DNA of 64,000 nucleotides from Symsagittifera roscoffensis (taxonomy: Eukaryota > Xenacoelomorpha > Acoela > Convolutidae). The stretch spans positions 27,722 through 91,721 of the forward strand of contig NW_026971599.1 of assembly GCF_963678635.1 (NCBI RefSeq). The letters run 5' to 3'. Positions 1 to 11,106 of this stretch are shown piece by piece. Position numbers and translations under genes: made by a program. Each line of letters begins with the position of its first letter. Within the stretch, counting starts at the first letter, position 1. Under the pieces are notes generated by a model. It was given only the letters and a program-made list of their open reading frames with translations, ran no database searches and was not told the DNA's origin.

Positions 1-134
1 AGATTTCTGTGGCACGGGAGATTTGTGGCTGGGATTGAAAAAATTACACGAATTGACCAAAGAGGGAAAATGGCACCTTCGATTGTCAATGCGCACCGTC
101 TCGAACTATTTATTGCTCTGGTGCGAGTATGCAG
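1..134 (+). CDS. Fibrinogen-related domain (FReD) gene, penultimate exon, partial
   Basis: The frame starting at base 2 reads as part of a fibrinogen C-terminal domain: an aromatic-rich D-L-W-L-G-L segment, then K-L-H-E-L-T, then a basic stretch and L-L-W-C-E-Y-A. This matches the family pattern in which (F/W)WLGN is followed by an (I/L)H.LT stretch and a Y(A/E) segment. The exon ends in GCAG with GTACAG following, a good splice donor, in phase 1. The next exon at 7807 completes the split codon and carries on the domain in the expected order. FReD proteins are secreted lectin-like proteins, often in innate immunity (known for the family; function here inferred). The 5' part of the gene lies outside the window. 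Confidence 0.8.
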
Positions 135-3100
135 GTACAGTCTGCGTAATTTTAAAAATGTTTGAATAGCAAAATGAGGAACATTAAAAAACGAATCCGG
201 GTCAAGGTCCGCGGCTCAACTGCAGATTATCACGGACTAAAAAATTTCTAGATGACCAGAAGTAATTTTTGAAAGGGTTCTGAAAAAAAAAACATAATTT
301 TTCAATTGTGAAGGTTTGCGATATATTTTCAGAATTTTCAAGACAACTCACTGTTTGGACCCGGTGTTAAAATTGCGGACAAAAACGAGAAAAATTGCAA
401 TAATCTTAATTTCAGTTCCAAAGTAATCTGCAAGTTGTTTACGATATTGTCCAGAAATTAGTTGCGATATAGTCTGAGAATGAATCTCGATTTTATAGAA
501 AAGATTTGCGGCAATAACCAAATTAGTTGCAAAGTCTGAATGCAAAAGTACGACAGTCTGAACAGAATTTTTGGACATAAAAGCTATCCAATATATCAAA
601 CAAACGCCCGAAAAATGATTTTTTTTAGGTCAAACTAGTCGGTAATTAGGACGTGTTGCCTCAATTAGTCAGGTTTGAAGTTCAAAAGTAAACCAAAAAA
701 GACAACCCTTAAAAGGACAGCTTAGTCGTACAGCTACATCATTAAAGAGAAGTGGCATGCAGAAATTTATCCCGTTTATTAGAAAAAATGTTTGTAAGGG
801 GTCATGGTCTTTTCTTCCGCATTTTATGGTCCAAAAATGATCAGAGAGTATGTCATTGTAACTTGCGGTGCTTGTTAAATCTGAAAAACAGTTATTTGTG
901 CTGCTAAATTGAAGGTGAAGCTCTTCGAGAACACAGATTGCTAGCAAGGTTTGGGACACGAAAAGACATACACAAATTTCGCGGTTGTTCCATGTTTTTT
1001 TTTAGCTCGCGCTAAAGTTCAATACGCTGAAGGTCACTTTTAGGTCACTTCTGTTACGTTGGTAGCGGTTCCTTTTAGTTGGGTGGCACAGGCCGGTCTT
1101 GCTTAACTTTAGCTTGCGGACTCTTTCTTTTGGGTTGAGCTGGTCGCCGACGCATTTGGTCAGTGAGTAATGTTGTATCGTGTTCCAGATTCTAAGGGTT
1201 CGGTTCCTTCCTGAAGGGGAAAAATGAGGCCCCCGCATGAAGCAAACTCCTAGGAATTGGGTCCTTAATTTCTTGAAGAACCCCTGACCTAGGTTTTCAT
1301 GAATGAACGTAACTTCCTACCCCTATTTAAGAAGATACCTTTCTTAGAATCTTGTTAGGTTAACAACCGGGTCCCTGTACATAACTCCTGTTTCCCCTAC
1401 TTGGGGTCCCCTTTTCTCTTAAATTATTACCTTTTCGTAATTAAACTCAATCGTTTTAGCTCCTGACCTTTCCTTTTGTCCGTATTTCATTGTAAAATTA
1501 AGACTTGCTTTCTTTCGTTTTGTGAAACAGTTGTCATGCAAACAAAAATGTGTTATTGAAACTGAACCAAAGAGTTTCACATGTATTTGAAATTAATTAT
1601 GTTTAAATAGTGATTAAGCCAAACACAAACATTTTATCGTTTTATCACTGATAAACTGTTTGAAATCAAGACAGGTTTTAACAGAAGTTTCGATTAGAAG
1701 AACAGCAAAAAATCATTTCGAATTATTTGCTTAACATTTTTAAATTTTTTTGTTTTCGTTTTCTTTGAGCGACTGTTTTTTGTCTTCTGGTGAAAAATGT
1801 GTCCCTGTAATTATCGTTGCACAATCCGTTTATCCTTTGGCGCTGAGCTTTTGTCTGCCACCTAAGCCGAAGCATAATTTTTCATTCTTTTTTACAAGGC
1901 AAAGTAAACGTAACTTAAAGTAACCCCAGTACGAAAAACTTCAGAATTTCAGTCTACCCCTAGCAAAAATTTCCAATTAATTTTTAGCAAATATCATACG
2001 ACTCATTTAGATATCTCAAAACTTGGGCAAGAGAAAAGTCAAGTTTTGGGCAACATTGTACAATGTTGCCTAAATCAGTTTTGTGCCCGTAGTTGATTGT
2101 AATGAAGAAATGGGGGAAGGAGGATGGTAGTGGTGGTTGGATTTTGGAGTGGAAGGGGGTTTAACTTGTGAATTTCAATCACCCTTTAGGAAAACCGAAT
2201 GCAGTTTTGAAACTAGGGCTATAAACTCGCTGATCGGCTGGGCACCAGTCTCCTTTTTTAAACTTTAACTCAAATTTCCAACTTGTATCGTCGATAAAGA
2301 AATGGTCGCTATTCATATTTGCAAAACTGAAATATACACTAACATACTATTCATATTTGCAAATATACACAAACAAGAATATCCGTTTACTGTGCAAGTA
2401 ACAGAGAATGCTCCGACCAGTCTTTAAAAAACAATATAATTATTTTTTTTCCTATTGTCGTTTTTTTTTGGCTTGGTGTGATAAAGGAATCTGAGTGCAA
2501 AGATAGATATTAGTCATTTTTGATAGTCATTGTAAAATATCAAATTCGAAAACATTTTTTGCAGACAGTAACTAGAAAAACAAAAAATGAAAAAAAAAAT
2601 GAATTTTTTGAAAATAATTTTTGAAAAATTTTCTTTAAGATGAAGCTAAAAACTCCAAAAATAACTTAATTTGACCAAAACATTTTTTTTAACCTAAAAA
2701 TTATAAAAAAGCTAAATTAAGCCTGCTCACTAGGTCAAATTTTGATGAAAAATCAAAAAAATCAAACCTGTTTTTTTGACACCGGAGACACGTTTGTAAA
2801 ATTAATTGACGTTTTGTGAAAGGGTTTTAACTACAACTGGGTTTCATGACTGAATGAATCACAGCTAAAAAATCTGAGAAGTATAAGTACTCTTGTCGGA
2901 GTACAGCACTTCCCAATATAGATTTGGCTTCACTTACCAATTTTTAACAACTTTGGAATTAACAGCCAGTAAGTAAAAGCTATCTTGGAAACAATCACCA
3001 CTGTTTTTCGTAGGCGTTTGTTGAGGTCAAGAAAGAGTGCTGGTTGAATTTTCTGAGTTGAGTTTTTGTCATTCTCAGCTCGTGGTACATTTTTAGGGTA

Positions 3101-4511
3101 AGGTAAGGCAGAACATAACCTTCTTAGGGTACAGTGTCTGAAGAAGCTTGGGCAATTTTGACAGTTTGCTGATTCCAAGTTTTCAAATAAGTTGACTTGC
3201 TGCTTGCTCATTGTACCAATGTCCACTACTTCACGAGAGGTGGCAAGAGGATAATCAGCGAAGAACTCATGAAAGTCTTCGGCTATGCTTAAATTGACTT
3301 CAACTAGAAAACTTTTATGGGAGCTTCAGCCAGTGAGCAGTATGTTTTTCAAACGATTATAAAATTGTTTTTAAATGGCAGTGTTTTGATATGCCCCGTG
3401 CAGATTATTCGTATCAATTTTAAGGATGTAGCTGGATGGCCCCGACTGTGAATATTGTCGCGGTACAATTTGTTGGCCTGTAAGTATGAAGTGAATAATT
3501 CGGTGCGTCACTTGACAAATCAACTTGTCTTGATCATTCGATTTGGACTGAGAGATGGGTGAAAAGTGTACGTTTGCCAAAAAGACTATATATTTTGCCT
3601 AATGGTAACATTGATAGGAAAAACGTGGACCTCCTGACACATGAACTGGAGCTTCTTTCTACCACTGCAGGTTCCACTTCAGAAAGAGTTCTGTTGATGA
3701 GCCGTGTTTTGTTGCAAAGAGATCCAATGATCAAAGCATCAAAAGACATTCCAACACTTATTGGACGGGGTATTGAAGACTGGAAGGTAAACAAATTCGA
3801 CAAGTTGTTGGCGGAGGCAGTGAGATGTAGCAAAAAAAAACAAATAAATCAAGATAATTTGGACGACAAACATGTCTCGAAAGTGTTTGCTTCATTAATG
3901 ATGAAAAGCAAAGTGAGAAGCGCTATGCGGTGCTTGATCCGATGCAAGAGGTGAAGAAAGATGTGACCGTTTTAGAGACTTTGAAGTCAAAACATCCAGA
4001 GCCACACAAGTCACATCTCTCTTCGCGATTACAAGTGCCAGTTTTATCCGACTTTGAAGATGTTTTAATCAAATCTGTTTCCATTGAAAAGACGACACGT
4101 TCTTTGCAGGGCAGTCTGGGAGCTTCGGGAACAGATTCTGAGCATTGGCAGCCGGTTGTTTTACGTCAGGGGGCTCACAGTTCACACTTGAGAGACGAAG
4201 TTGCAACTCCCGCCAAACAAATGTGCAATCAAATCTTACCATGGTCGAAAGTGCGAGCACTTGTTTCTGGAAGATTGATTGCGCTTGATAAATGTCCTGG
4301 CGGACGACATATTGTCATAGGCGAGTGTCTACGGAGAATAATTTGCAAAGGTGTGATGAGTTCACAAAAATTGACCTTGAAGAAACATGTTAGACTGATC
4401 AGTTAGCTTGTGGGCTGAAAGCTGGCGTTGAAGGTGCAATTCTTGCGCTCTCTGATTTTTTTGATGACAACAAGGAAGATGGCTCTGGCATGCTGTTAAT
4501 GGATTCATCAA

Positions 4512-5160
4512 ATGATTTCAACTCGCTTACCAGCGTTGTGGGATGCTCGAATATTGTGGCCTAGATGTTCTAGATTTCTCTTCAATACTCACAGAGGCTT
4601 CGCGTCGCTTTTCGTTGCTGGCGCCAATGAAGTGATATACAGTAGGGAAGGAACCACACAGGGAGATCCACTGGCAATGTTCTTCTATGGTGTTTCAATT
4701 CTTCCCCCGATTCGGAAGTTAAAGGATCCGAACAATGTACTACAAAATTGATATGCTGATGATTCTGCGGCCATAGCAAAACTCATGAAATTGGAGATAT
4801 CGCTGAAAAACTAGATTGAGGAATGTCCCGCCTTCGGTTACTTTCTAGAGCCGTCCAAAAGTTTTCTGATTGTCGTTAAACAATATGCTGAAGAAGCGCA
4901 AGCGCATCACATATTTGACAAGTACTCGATTACTATAGTGGAAGGGAAGAGGTTTTTGGGCGGTTTCATTGGAGACGGAAATGAGAAGGACATCTTACTG
5001 AAAAAGAAAAAACTTGAATGGGTAGACAAATTTGAGAAACTTTCTTTTGTGGCAAAAACAGAACCACAATGTGCTTTATCAGGACTGACTAAGTCCCTAC
5101 AAGCGGAACGGAATATTTCCCATTGTGTTTTGGGTGGTTCTAGTCAGCTTTTTTAACCGC
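4512..5160 (+). pseudogene. Reverse transcriptase core of the RT-nuclease retroelement
   Basis: This stretch holds the RT palm. The catalytic Y-A-D-D box at 4752-4763 follows the G-D-P-L-A-M box by about 25 residues, the normal order and spacing for RTs. A stop codon at about 4749 lies directly before Y-A-D-D, and another near 4815 follows it. Downstream, a frame from 4938 to 5156 continues with a G-K-R-F-L-G-G-F-I-G-D segment, as expected after the palm in this family. Confidence 0.7.
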
Positions 5161-5645
5161 TAGAGAACCTTCTGTTGGAGAAATTCTTACCTGCGATACT
5201 TGGAACTTCGTCCATTTCATCAATGGAGAGACGTCTCTTTTGTTTGCCAGTATGAAAGGGTGATCTTGGAGTGTCTAACCCAACCAGTTTCGCTGATGAA
5301 TCTTACAACACGTCACGGGAAGCAGTTACGGTTGTTTATGATGATATTCTTGATCAGCACGGTTTTTCGCATGAAGACCACAGAAAGCAAATATCTCGAT
5401 CGCGGGAAAAACTTCATCGAACAATGGAAAAAAAAACATGAAGAGTTGTTGGAGGAGTTATTGAATGAGCTACCAGCAGACCAATTTCGCGCAGTAAAAA
5501 GAATCATTGAAGGAAGCTTGTCTGCCTAGCTGACAGCGTTACCGATTGCTGTAGAAAACTTTGAAACTTCGGAGGTGGAGTTTCGGGATGCATTGAGTGT
5601 CCGGTAGAACAAAAACTTGATTGCTTCGCCAACTTTTTGTGATGA

Positions 5646-6190
5646 TTGATAGTCACCATTCACCCTACGGCATGCGTTAGCGTGCAAAAAATGTGGTCTC
5701 TTACTTTACGGCACAATGAAATTAGGGATGCTGTAGGAGACTTAGCTTCTTTAGTGTGGAAGGATGTGCAGAGAGAGCCTGTTATTAGAGAAAACAACCC
5801 GCAAGATGAGACACCCGCATTAATTGAAGATTTGTTTTGTCGTGGAGTTTATGTTAGACAGTGAGGAGCGTCTTTTGATATTCGTGTCTCTGACACCGAC
5901 GCCATCTCCTATCAGAGCAGAAGCCCCATGAGTGTTTTGCACTCAGCAGAGTTTGAGAAAAAGACAAAATATTCAGACCCGTGTCAGGAAAGACATATGT
6001 CTTTCACTCCTCGTGTTTCCTTCGGAGAAAAGGAGACGCATTATCTACCACGTGGGCGAAAACCTACAGTAAAACTATGAACTGGGTGAAGTGCCGGCTG
6101 TCTTTTGAGGCACAAGGACCAAGTGGAGGAGTCTTGAATCAGACCATGACTTCTTACCCTAGAGAAATATTTACGGATGTTCTACAATGA
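5646..6190 (+). pseudogene. C-terminal nuclease-like domain of the RT-nuclease retroelement
   Basis: Read across frames, this part shows an H-N-E-I-R-D start, a D-V-Q-R-E-P segment, and an F-D-I-R-V-S-D motif near 5874-5895, then a region with S-F-T-P-R-V-S-F. This order resembles the restriction-endonuclease-like tail that follows RT in this element family. The assignment to PD-(D/E)XK is inference; the resemblance to the family tail is what I see. Confidence 0.55.
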
Positions 6191-6279
6191 AGAGAAATTG
6201 GCTAGCTATAAGCAGACTCTGCTAGTAAAAAAAAACGTGGACCCAAATGAAACAAAATGTTGAAAGAATGAACCAAATA

Positions 6280-6665
6280 GAGAATTGACTGATTTCCTTT
6301 AAAAAAATACTTGAATAACTTCATCGCTTGACTAACTGTTTTACAAAATTTATTATTTTTGCATACGGTTTCTGTCTATGAAGCAACTTCTTTGCGAGCC
6401 TATTTGTTCTATCAATTTACTCGAAGTATTTCAAAATTTCAAAGCTTGAATGGTTTTAACAGAAAAATTTAAGCTTTTCACGATATCTTGCTTGAATTTT
6501 TAGATCAGAATTTGTCCGACGAAATGTATTTTATTTTTCAAACCAAATTAAGACACAGCTTAAATCAAAATAGTTCGAAGTTTCAAAACTTGAATAGCTT
6601 GATCAGATGAAAAATCCTTTTTCGAGCCGATCGATTATTGGAGATAGGCTTGCTAGTATATACCA
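6280..6665. repeat. Short block of the ~85-bp degenerate satellite
   Basis: The sequence alternates AGCTTGAAT / AGCTTTTC / GTCTATGAA / CAAAG words at roughly 85-bp spacing, the same as in the large array at 38460-42690. Its right end (CGATTATTGGAGATAGGCTTGCTAG) matches the right end of the large array (TGATTATTGGAGGCGGGCTTACTAG at about 42658-42682), so both blocks share a boundary sequence. Confidence 0.6.
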
Positions 6666-7416
6666 AAAAAAGCTTCAACATGTTTGGTGGAAACCGATTG
6701 CACGAAATTGATTAGTCCTTTAGAAATGAAAGACTTTAAACTACATTTTAAACAATGCTTGAGCCTAAAAGCATAAATATGAAAAGGTTTACGTCAGATT
6801 CTTTTTATAGATGATCTTTTAACATGAAATAGGTTGATTTTTTGATATACTAGCTCAAGCTAATCGGAAAAAAAACAGGCTGACATTGGAAGAAGCCGAT
6901 CCAAACCACTTCAAATCTTTAAAAAGAATACAAAAGAAATAGTTTTTTTTGTTTTCATTCTTTCTTAATAATTGAATAAAATTTGGTTTCTCTTTTTTTT
7001 TCAATGAAACAAATCTGTTAATGTTTCTCAAATTTTGTAGTTATTTACATGATTCCCATTCGAAATTTTTTGACAATTAAACACTGCTCAGAAAGCCGCA
7101 CTCTAAGTCAAAAACCTGAATGAATACAGCAGCTGATAATAAATTGTTACAGTACGGTTATAGTGTGATTAAGTAACTGAGAGGAGTGCAATCTAAATCA
7201 CGTGCTAAAGTTTGAAAATTGTTAGAAAAAAGTTCATTTCTAATTTATAAAACAATTAATGTTCCGACGTAATCATCTGTAATTGAAATGAAAGGCATCA
7301 GCAAACAGAAGATTTAAATCCTTACGGATTTCATTTTTTCGTTATTAATATTTAGAATGAAATTGAAACCAGAATTATTGGTTGAGATTTTTCAAAATAA
7401 AGCTGTTGCATGGAAA
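6666..7416. other. Gene-free intron sequence
   Basis: AT-rich sequence with homopolymer runs. I see no coding signal, RNA gene or recognisable element here. Confidence 0.5.
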
Positions 7417-7536
7417 TTTACAATGCCAATTTGCCAGAGGAAAAGCCAATTTACAATGCCAATTTGCCAGAGGAAAAGCCAATTTACAATGCCAATTTGC
7501 CAGAGGAAAAGCCAATTTACAATGCCAATTTGCCAG
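7417..7536. repeat. 33-bp tandem repeat, about 3.6 copies
   Basis: The unit begins TTTACAATGCCAATTTGCC and recurs at 7417, 7450, 7483 and 7516 with no visible mismatches. Because 33 is a multiple of three, all frames stay open and give repetitive short ORFs on both strands; these are artefacts of the repeat. It lies about 270 bp before the last FReD exon. Confidence 0.9.
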
Positions 7537-7806
7537 GCGCACATAGATATTTGCATGATCAATTTTTGATCGCATGCGATGCAATTTTAAAAAAAATTTG
7601 CTTGTCAAGACAGTTTTTTTTGGAAATCCGGTTGTTTTACAGACAAATCTGCAAAAATTAACCTGATGTTGAACTTTTTCAAGCATGCTTTTGACTAACT
7701 ATCTGCTCCGACTTATTTTTGCGCTCATGCATTCAGTAGTTTGTGTATGAATCTATGTGAATAAATTGAAAGAAAAATTTTGTTTAACCAACCTCCGTTT
7801 TTTTAG

Positions 7807-8144
7807 ATTTCAAGATCCACCAAGCTCCCCTTTACACCCTAACATTCGGCACAATGATTGCAAAGAGTGATAACATGGCAAACACTACTGGTACAGAACA
7901 TGGCCTTAATTACCACAATAGAATGGCCTTCTCAACTCCTGATACGGACCAGGATATGAGGGCGGATGGGAACTGTGCTGCAAAGTATGCAGCTGGCTGG
8001 TGGTTTAAGACGTGTTACAGAGCAAATTTGAACCTTAAAATGGCCACTTCAGCTTCAGTGGATGCTTATCAAATGACTTACAACGATGGCGATGCATGGA
8101 TAATGATTTCAAGGAGCGAAATGAAAATGATTCGCGTTGCCTGA
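7807..8144 (+). CDS. FReD gene, last coding exon
   Basis: The exon starts after a TTTTTTTAG acceptor and joins in phase to the exon ending at 134. It reads F-K-I-H.., a Y-T-L-T-F-G strand, then Y-H-N-R-M-A-F-S-T, D-T-D-Q-D, G-N-C-A-A-K-Y, W-W-F-K-T-C and A-N-L-N, and ends with S-E-M-K-M-I-R before TGA at 8142-8144. These are the hallmark C-terminal motifs of fibrinogen domains: the YHN(G)MAFST segment, the Asp-rich calcium loop and the paired cysteines of the NCA..WWY..C loop. The frame is intact, so the gene may be functional. The W-Y-H-W-K-G region common in the family is replaced by a divergent sequence (Q-M-T-Y-N-D-G-D-A-W). Confidence 0.9.
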
Positions 8145-8654
8145 TTGGACAGTTGAAGGATATTGCAAAAAAACTATGTTGGACACATTTATGATGTAGA
8201 AAAAAAAGGTTTTTGACCAACTTTGTCTTCAAAACTTTAATTTGAAGATGTTTGTATAAGTTTCTCGGAAAAGTATTTTTTTTACAATTACAATTCTACG
8301 ACACTAATGATCCGATATTTGACTCAGTCGATAAGTTTTAAATTTTACGGACTACGGGACGGCACAGTTATTATTTTGGTATGCTTGAAAAGTTGCTAGT
8401 TTAAAAAAGTTTGAGTATGTATGAACGTTTTGCTCGAACGACTGAACTATTGATCTGAGCGGTTCAACTGAGTGAAATTTTGCATCAATTTAAAATAAAT
8501 ATCCTTTACTTTTTACTTACAACTTCTACATAACAACTTAAACTTTTACGACTGCAAAACCTAATTAAATAAAAGGATCGGTAGGTTAAGCTTGGTCTGC
8601 TCAATAATTCTGGCAATCTTTTACCAAATGCGTATTATTTGCTCATAGTTTTGG
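8145..8654. other. FReD 3' flank, no further gene seen
   Basis: AT-rich sequence following the FReD stop codon. It probably contains the 3' UTR; I could not place a convincing polyadenylation site. Confidence 0.4.
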
Positions 8655-8767
8655 GTACCAGGTCTGGTTTGTCTGATCGAGATGAACATTACGCGATGAG
8701 ATCACGACCAGAAGAGTTGAGCAACGAGACAGTTATGCTTACACTTGAGGCAGGAGAACTTACTTAA
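8655..8767 (+). pseudogene. Possible fragment of a DUF3504/Crypton-type or ZMYM-like protein
   Basis: The frame ending in TAA at 8765-8767 reads L-L-P-N-A-Y-Y, then G-T-R-S-G-L-S-D-R-D-E-H-Y-A-M-R, and continues about 25 residues. The (G/R)..(R)(D/Q)EH pattern after a short hydrophobic segment resembles the start of DUF3504 domains from Crypton-derived proteins. The match is short and I may be over-reading it. Confidence 0.22.
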
Positions 8768-8978
8768 ATTAAACAACTAAATATTTCAAGTTGTAATGTT
8801 TCCCTATGAACGTGGCTTGTACTAGCTCAATGTAAACTAAAATTTTGGAGTCAAGAAATTTATATGATTTATCTTTCGAAGGCAAGAGGTTTGTTGAGGC
8901 CAGAAGCGTTTATGCACCTCGTGTTTAAGCAACAAATTATCAATATTTTAAAGTTCTCATATTCAGCATTTTTTGCAG

Positions 8979-9047
8979 GGTCAACATCGCAGGCTGGAAA
9001 AAATTATTCAAGTGGAACAACGGTTCCAGTTGTACAACGTGCCTAGT
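8979..9047 (+). CDS. Candidate 69-bp exon of unknown gene
   Basis: A strong acceptor (pyrimidine-rich ...CATTTTTTGCAG) and a consensus donor (CCTAGT|GTAAGT) bracket 69 bp that is open in phase 0-0 (23 codons, charged and helical: R-R-L-E-K-I-I-Q-V-E-Q-R-F-Q). The large LTR element starts 58 bp downstream, so it may have inserted in the intron after this exon. I do not recognise the gene. Confidence 0.3.
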
Positions 9048-9104
9048 GTAAGTATCTGTTGAAGTTCTGGCAATTACTGCTTCAGAAATTTCCAATTTTG
9101 ATTA

Positions 9105-9514
9105 TGAGTTAGGACCGAAGTGTATAACTCATAGAGTAATTTCGGATAGGGTACACCGTCTGCTCGTCACGCTATCTTATTTTCGGCCGGATAGATTCGT
9201 GCAACTTCTTAGTCTAATACCGATCCTAATCTTACTCTTATACTATCTAGTCTCAGGTTGTTTAACTAGTCTCTGCTAGGCTCAATAGATCTAGGGTATA
9301 CTGGTTTATTGCGGCTGCTGAAGTACTCGGGAGAGTTCAACTAATTTCTAAGTTAAATTCAAATCTCTCTGGTGCTGAAATTACAAGTAATTTCAGCACT
9401 TACAAATAAGTGGATTGTTAGTTAGATGGATCATGATTGGTTAATATTAAATACTTTACATTGGTAAAATATCTAATTTATCCAATCATAAAATGTAGTT
9501 TAGATCAGGTTCCA
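9105..9514 (-). repeat. 3' LTR of the large element
   Basis: Identical by eye over 410 bp to 27555-27964 and with TG...CA ends on the minus strand. It contains an AATAAA in GCAATAAACCAG, a possible polyadenylation signal, two CCAAT boxes in inverted arrangement near the U3 end, and a 28-bp palindrome. The neighbouring host bases on the low side are GATTA. Confidence 0.95.
9372..9399. promoter_or_regulatory. Palindrome inside the LTR
   Basis: Two perfect 13-bp arms (GTGCTGAAATTAC and its complement) are separated by AA. The same structure sits in the 5' LTR at 27822-27849. It lies between the CCAAT boxes and the AATAAA motif. It could be a dimeric factor-binding site or an RNA hairpin; the sequence does not decide. 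Confidence 0.7.
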
Positions 9515-9530
9515 CCCATCCGGGTTTTAC
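9515..9530 (-). other. Polypurine tract candidate
   Basis: On the minus strand the bases directly before the 3' LTR read ACCCGGATGGG. The GGATGGG end is the expected position for plus-strand priming, but the run is short and interrupted by CCC, so it is a weak tract. Confidence 0.4.
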
Positions 9531-11027
9531 AGAGTTTTTTAGAATAGTTTTTCTGCAATTCGAAAGATGGATGATGGACGTTGGTATTTGGCGAACATCT
9601 TATTTCTTCTGGGTTTTCTTATTAGAGTAGTCCCAGATTCAATCATTGTGTCTTCTCAAGACAACGACTGGGTTTTCGCAACAAACTCAAATCTGATTTC
9701 AGAATGGTTGGCTATGTCAGGTTTTTCTGTTTCATTGGTGAGAACTTCTTTGTGTTTGACCTTGTCTGGGAATGGCGTGGAGATTGTGCGTGGAGGGGAT
9801 GCCTGGTTACTCGGATCTGTACGTATACCTGAACATCGAGGTGGTCATTGGTCTAGTTCAATGAAGTCCTTTTCTGCGAAGTCAAGTCGTACTCTAAATC
9901 CTTTGAGTTGTGATTGTGGGCGGCATATTGATTGTAGTTGGCCATTCTTTCTCGAGTGTAGTAGGGTCGTTTTGTCTTTGGATGTTCGTCCTTGGTGTTG
10001 TATTCTGATCTATGTATTGCATAATGTAATTTACATTTTATAAAACTTTTATTAGTTTAATATTTTTTAATTATGATTTTAGTTAGTTGTTTTCACAAAA
10101 GCTTTTTGTTTTAGTTCAGTTATTTTGAAGAGTTACTCACCCTTGAGTAGCTCTTATTAAAAATAGGAGTGTGGTCACAAAGCGTGGATGTAGCACGGTG
10201 GGTTAGGCCGGCTATAGAGCATGCTCAGGACGTCCTTCCTGGTGGGTTAGGCCAGGAGTGGGAGTATGATTGCATGCGGTTTTTGTGAGAGGTCCTGTTA
10301 TGTGACAACGTTTTATGTTGGGTTTGTTGTGGTTTTTCTTATGTTTTGTTGGTTGTGTCCTTTTTTCAAAAATCAAATTGTTTGTGGTATGGGTTTGTCT
10401 TTCGACTTTTTTGTGTTTTATTATTTCTTTCTTAGACTTTATAATAGTCTTCAAAAGAATAATTTATCCAGTTTTAAACTGGGTTAATCCGGTTTGGGTA
10501 CCGTTGGTTTCCTTTTCTTAGTCATGCTGTTATGCTTTGTGTTGTGGTGTTTAGTAAGCTGCATTGGTTAGTTTTGTTTAGTATATAATTCCTTTCCAAC
10601 CGGGTTAAAGGAAAGTTTGAAACGTGTTATCTTGTGTTAGAGTTATCGAGTGTGAAAGCTTGAAACTGAAATTCATTATTTTAAACAATTCTTCGTGGGC
10701 GAGCTGTGCGAGTGTGGATAGAATTCTTATGCGAGTGAATGAAAATATCAAAAGGTTAGTACTGCTTTTGCTTCTTATGAATTTACTACATAGAATTTTA
10801 ATTTTACTGCTAGTTGTTGGGGGAAATTAAGTTACAAATTTTTATCATTATTAGATTTACTGCTGGTGGGGGAAAAATTTTTAAATTAATTTACTGCATT
10901 GGTATTATATTTATTTAATTGTTGGTGCAAAAAATTAATAGGGTTTTAAACAGTTTTGAAGAAGTTTGCTATTTTTTATTTTTCTTTTGTGAATTTTTCA
11001 GATGATCGTTGGATGAAGGCTAAAATT
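9531..11027 (-). other. 3' region of the element, between the 601-aa ORF and the LTR
   Basis: About 1.5 kb with no convincing long minus-strand ORF. Short open frames are present (for example a Lys/Thr/His-rich 80-codon frame at 10212-10454), with no recognisable domain. A GGTGGGTTAGGCC direct repeat occurs at about 10198-10210 and 10240-10252. The stretch probably forms the 3' UTR, and may start with an exon at 11027 (see the candidate intron). Confidence 0.5.
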
Positions 11028-11103
11028 CTAAAGAAAACATGGATAAAGAATGGTGAGTTTCTAATGTTTGAATTAATTAGTAATATGTATAATTCATACT
11101 TAC
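11028..11103 (-). other. Candidate 76-bp intron after the 601-aa ORF
   Basis: Three bases after the TAA of the 601-aa ORF the minus strand reads CAG|GTAAGTATG, a consensus 5' splice site. About 76 bp downstream is TTTTCTTTAG, a good acceptor, with CTAAT upstream as a possible branch point. The intron would lie in the 3' UTR unless a longer splice skips the ORF. The + strand also carries splice-like sites in this patch, so orientation is not fully certain. Confidence 0.45.
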
Positions 11104-11106
11104 CTG

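Larger units (their letters stand above)
3559..6190 (+). mobile_element. Decayed non-LTR-type retroelement encoding RT and a C-terminal nuclease-like domain
   Basis: Several overlapping frames on the + strand add up to one broken polyprotein: an N-terminal region with L-K-S-K-H-P, then a segment reading A-L-D-K-C-P-G-G-R (3930-4406), then reverse transcriptase with G-T-T-Q-G-D-P-L-A-M (about 4650-4680) and Y-A-D-D (4752-4763), then a thumb-like region, and a C-terminal part (5646-6190) resembling the nuclease-like tail of this family. I recognise the family as one widespread in aquatic invertebrates, but cannot place it in a named clade. Frameshifts and in-frame stops (for example just before Y-A-D-D and near 5157) show it is dead. 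It sits in sense orientation inside the FReD intron. Confidence 0.75.
135..7806 (+). other. Intron of the FReD gene
   Basis: The intron begins GTACAG and ends TTTTTTTAG, and joins phase 1 to phase 1. It is 7.67 kb long and has been invaded by repeats: a broken RT-nuclease retroelement, a short block of ~85-bp satellite and a 33-bp tandem repeat. From 135 to about 3240 I recognise no gene; short open frames there look like chance. Confidence 0.7.

Noticed and set aside
7417..7536. CRISPR-like array
   Set aside because: The 33-bp units are directly adjacent without spacers, in an intron of an animal gene.
9567..10043. 158-codon frame on the + strand just inside the 3' LTR
   Set aside because: It runs opposite to the element's genes, shows no domain, and sits in a region where several short frames are open by chance.
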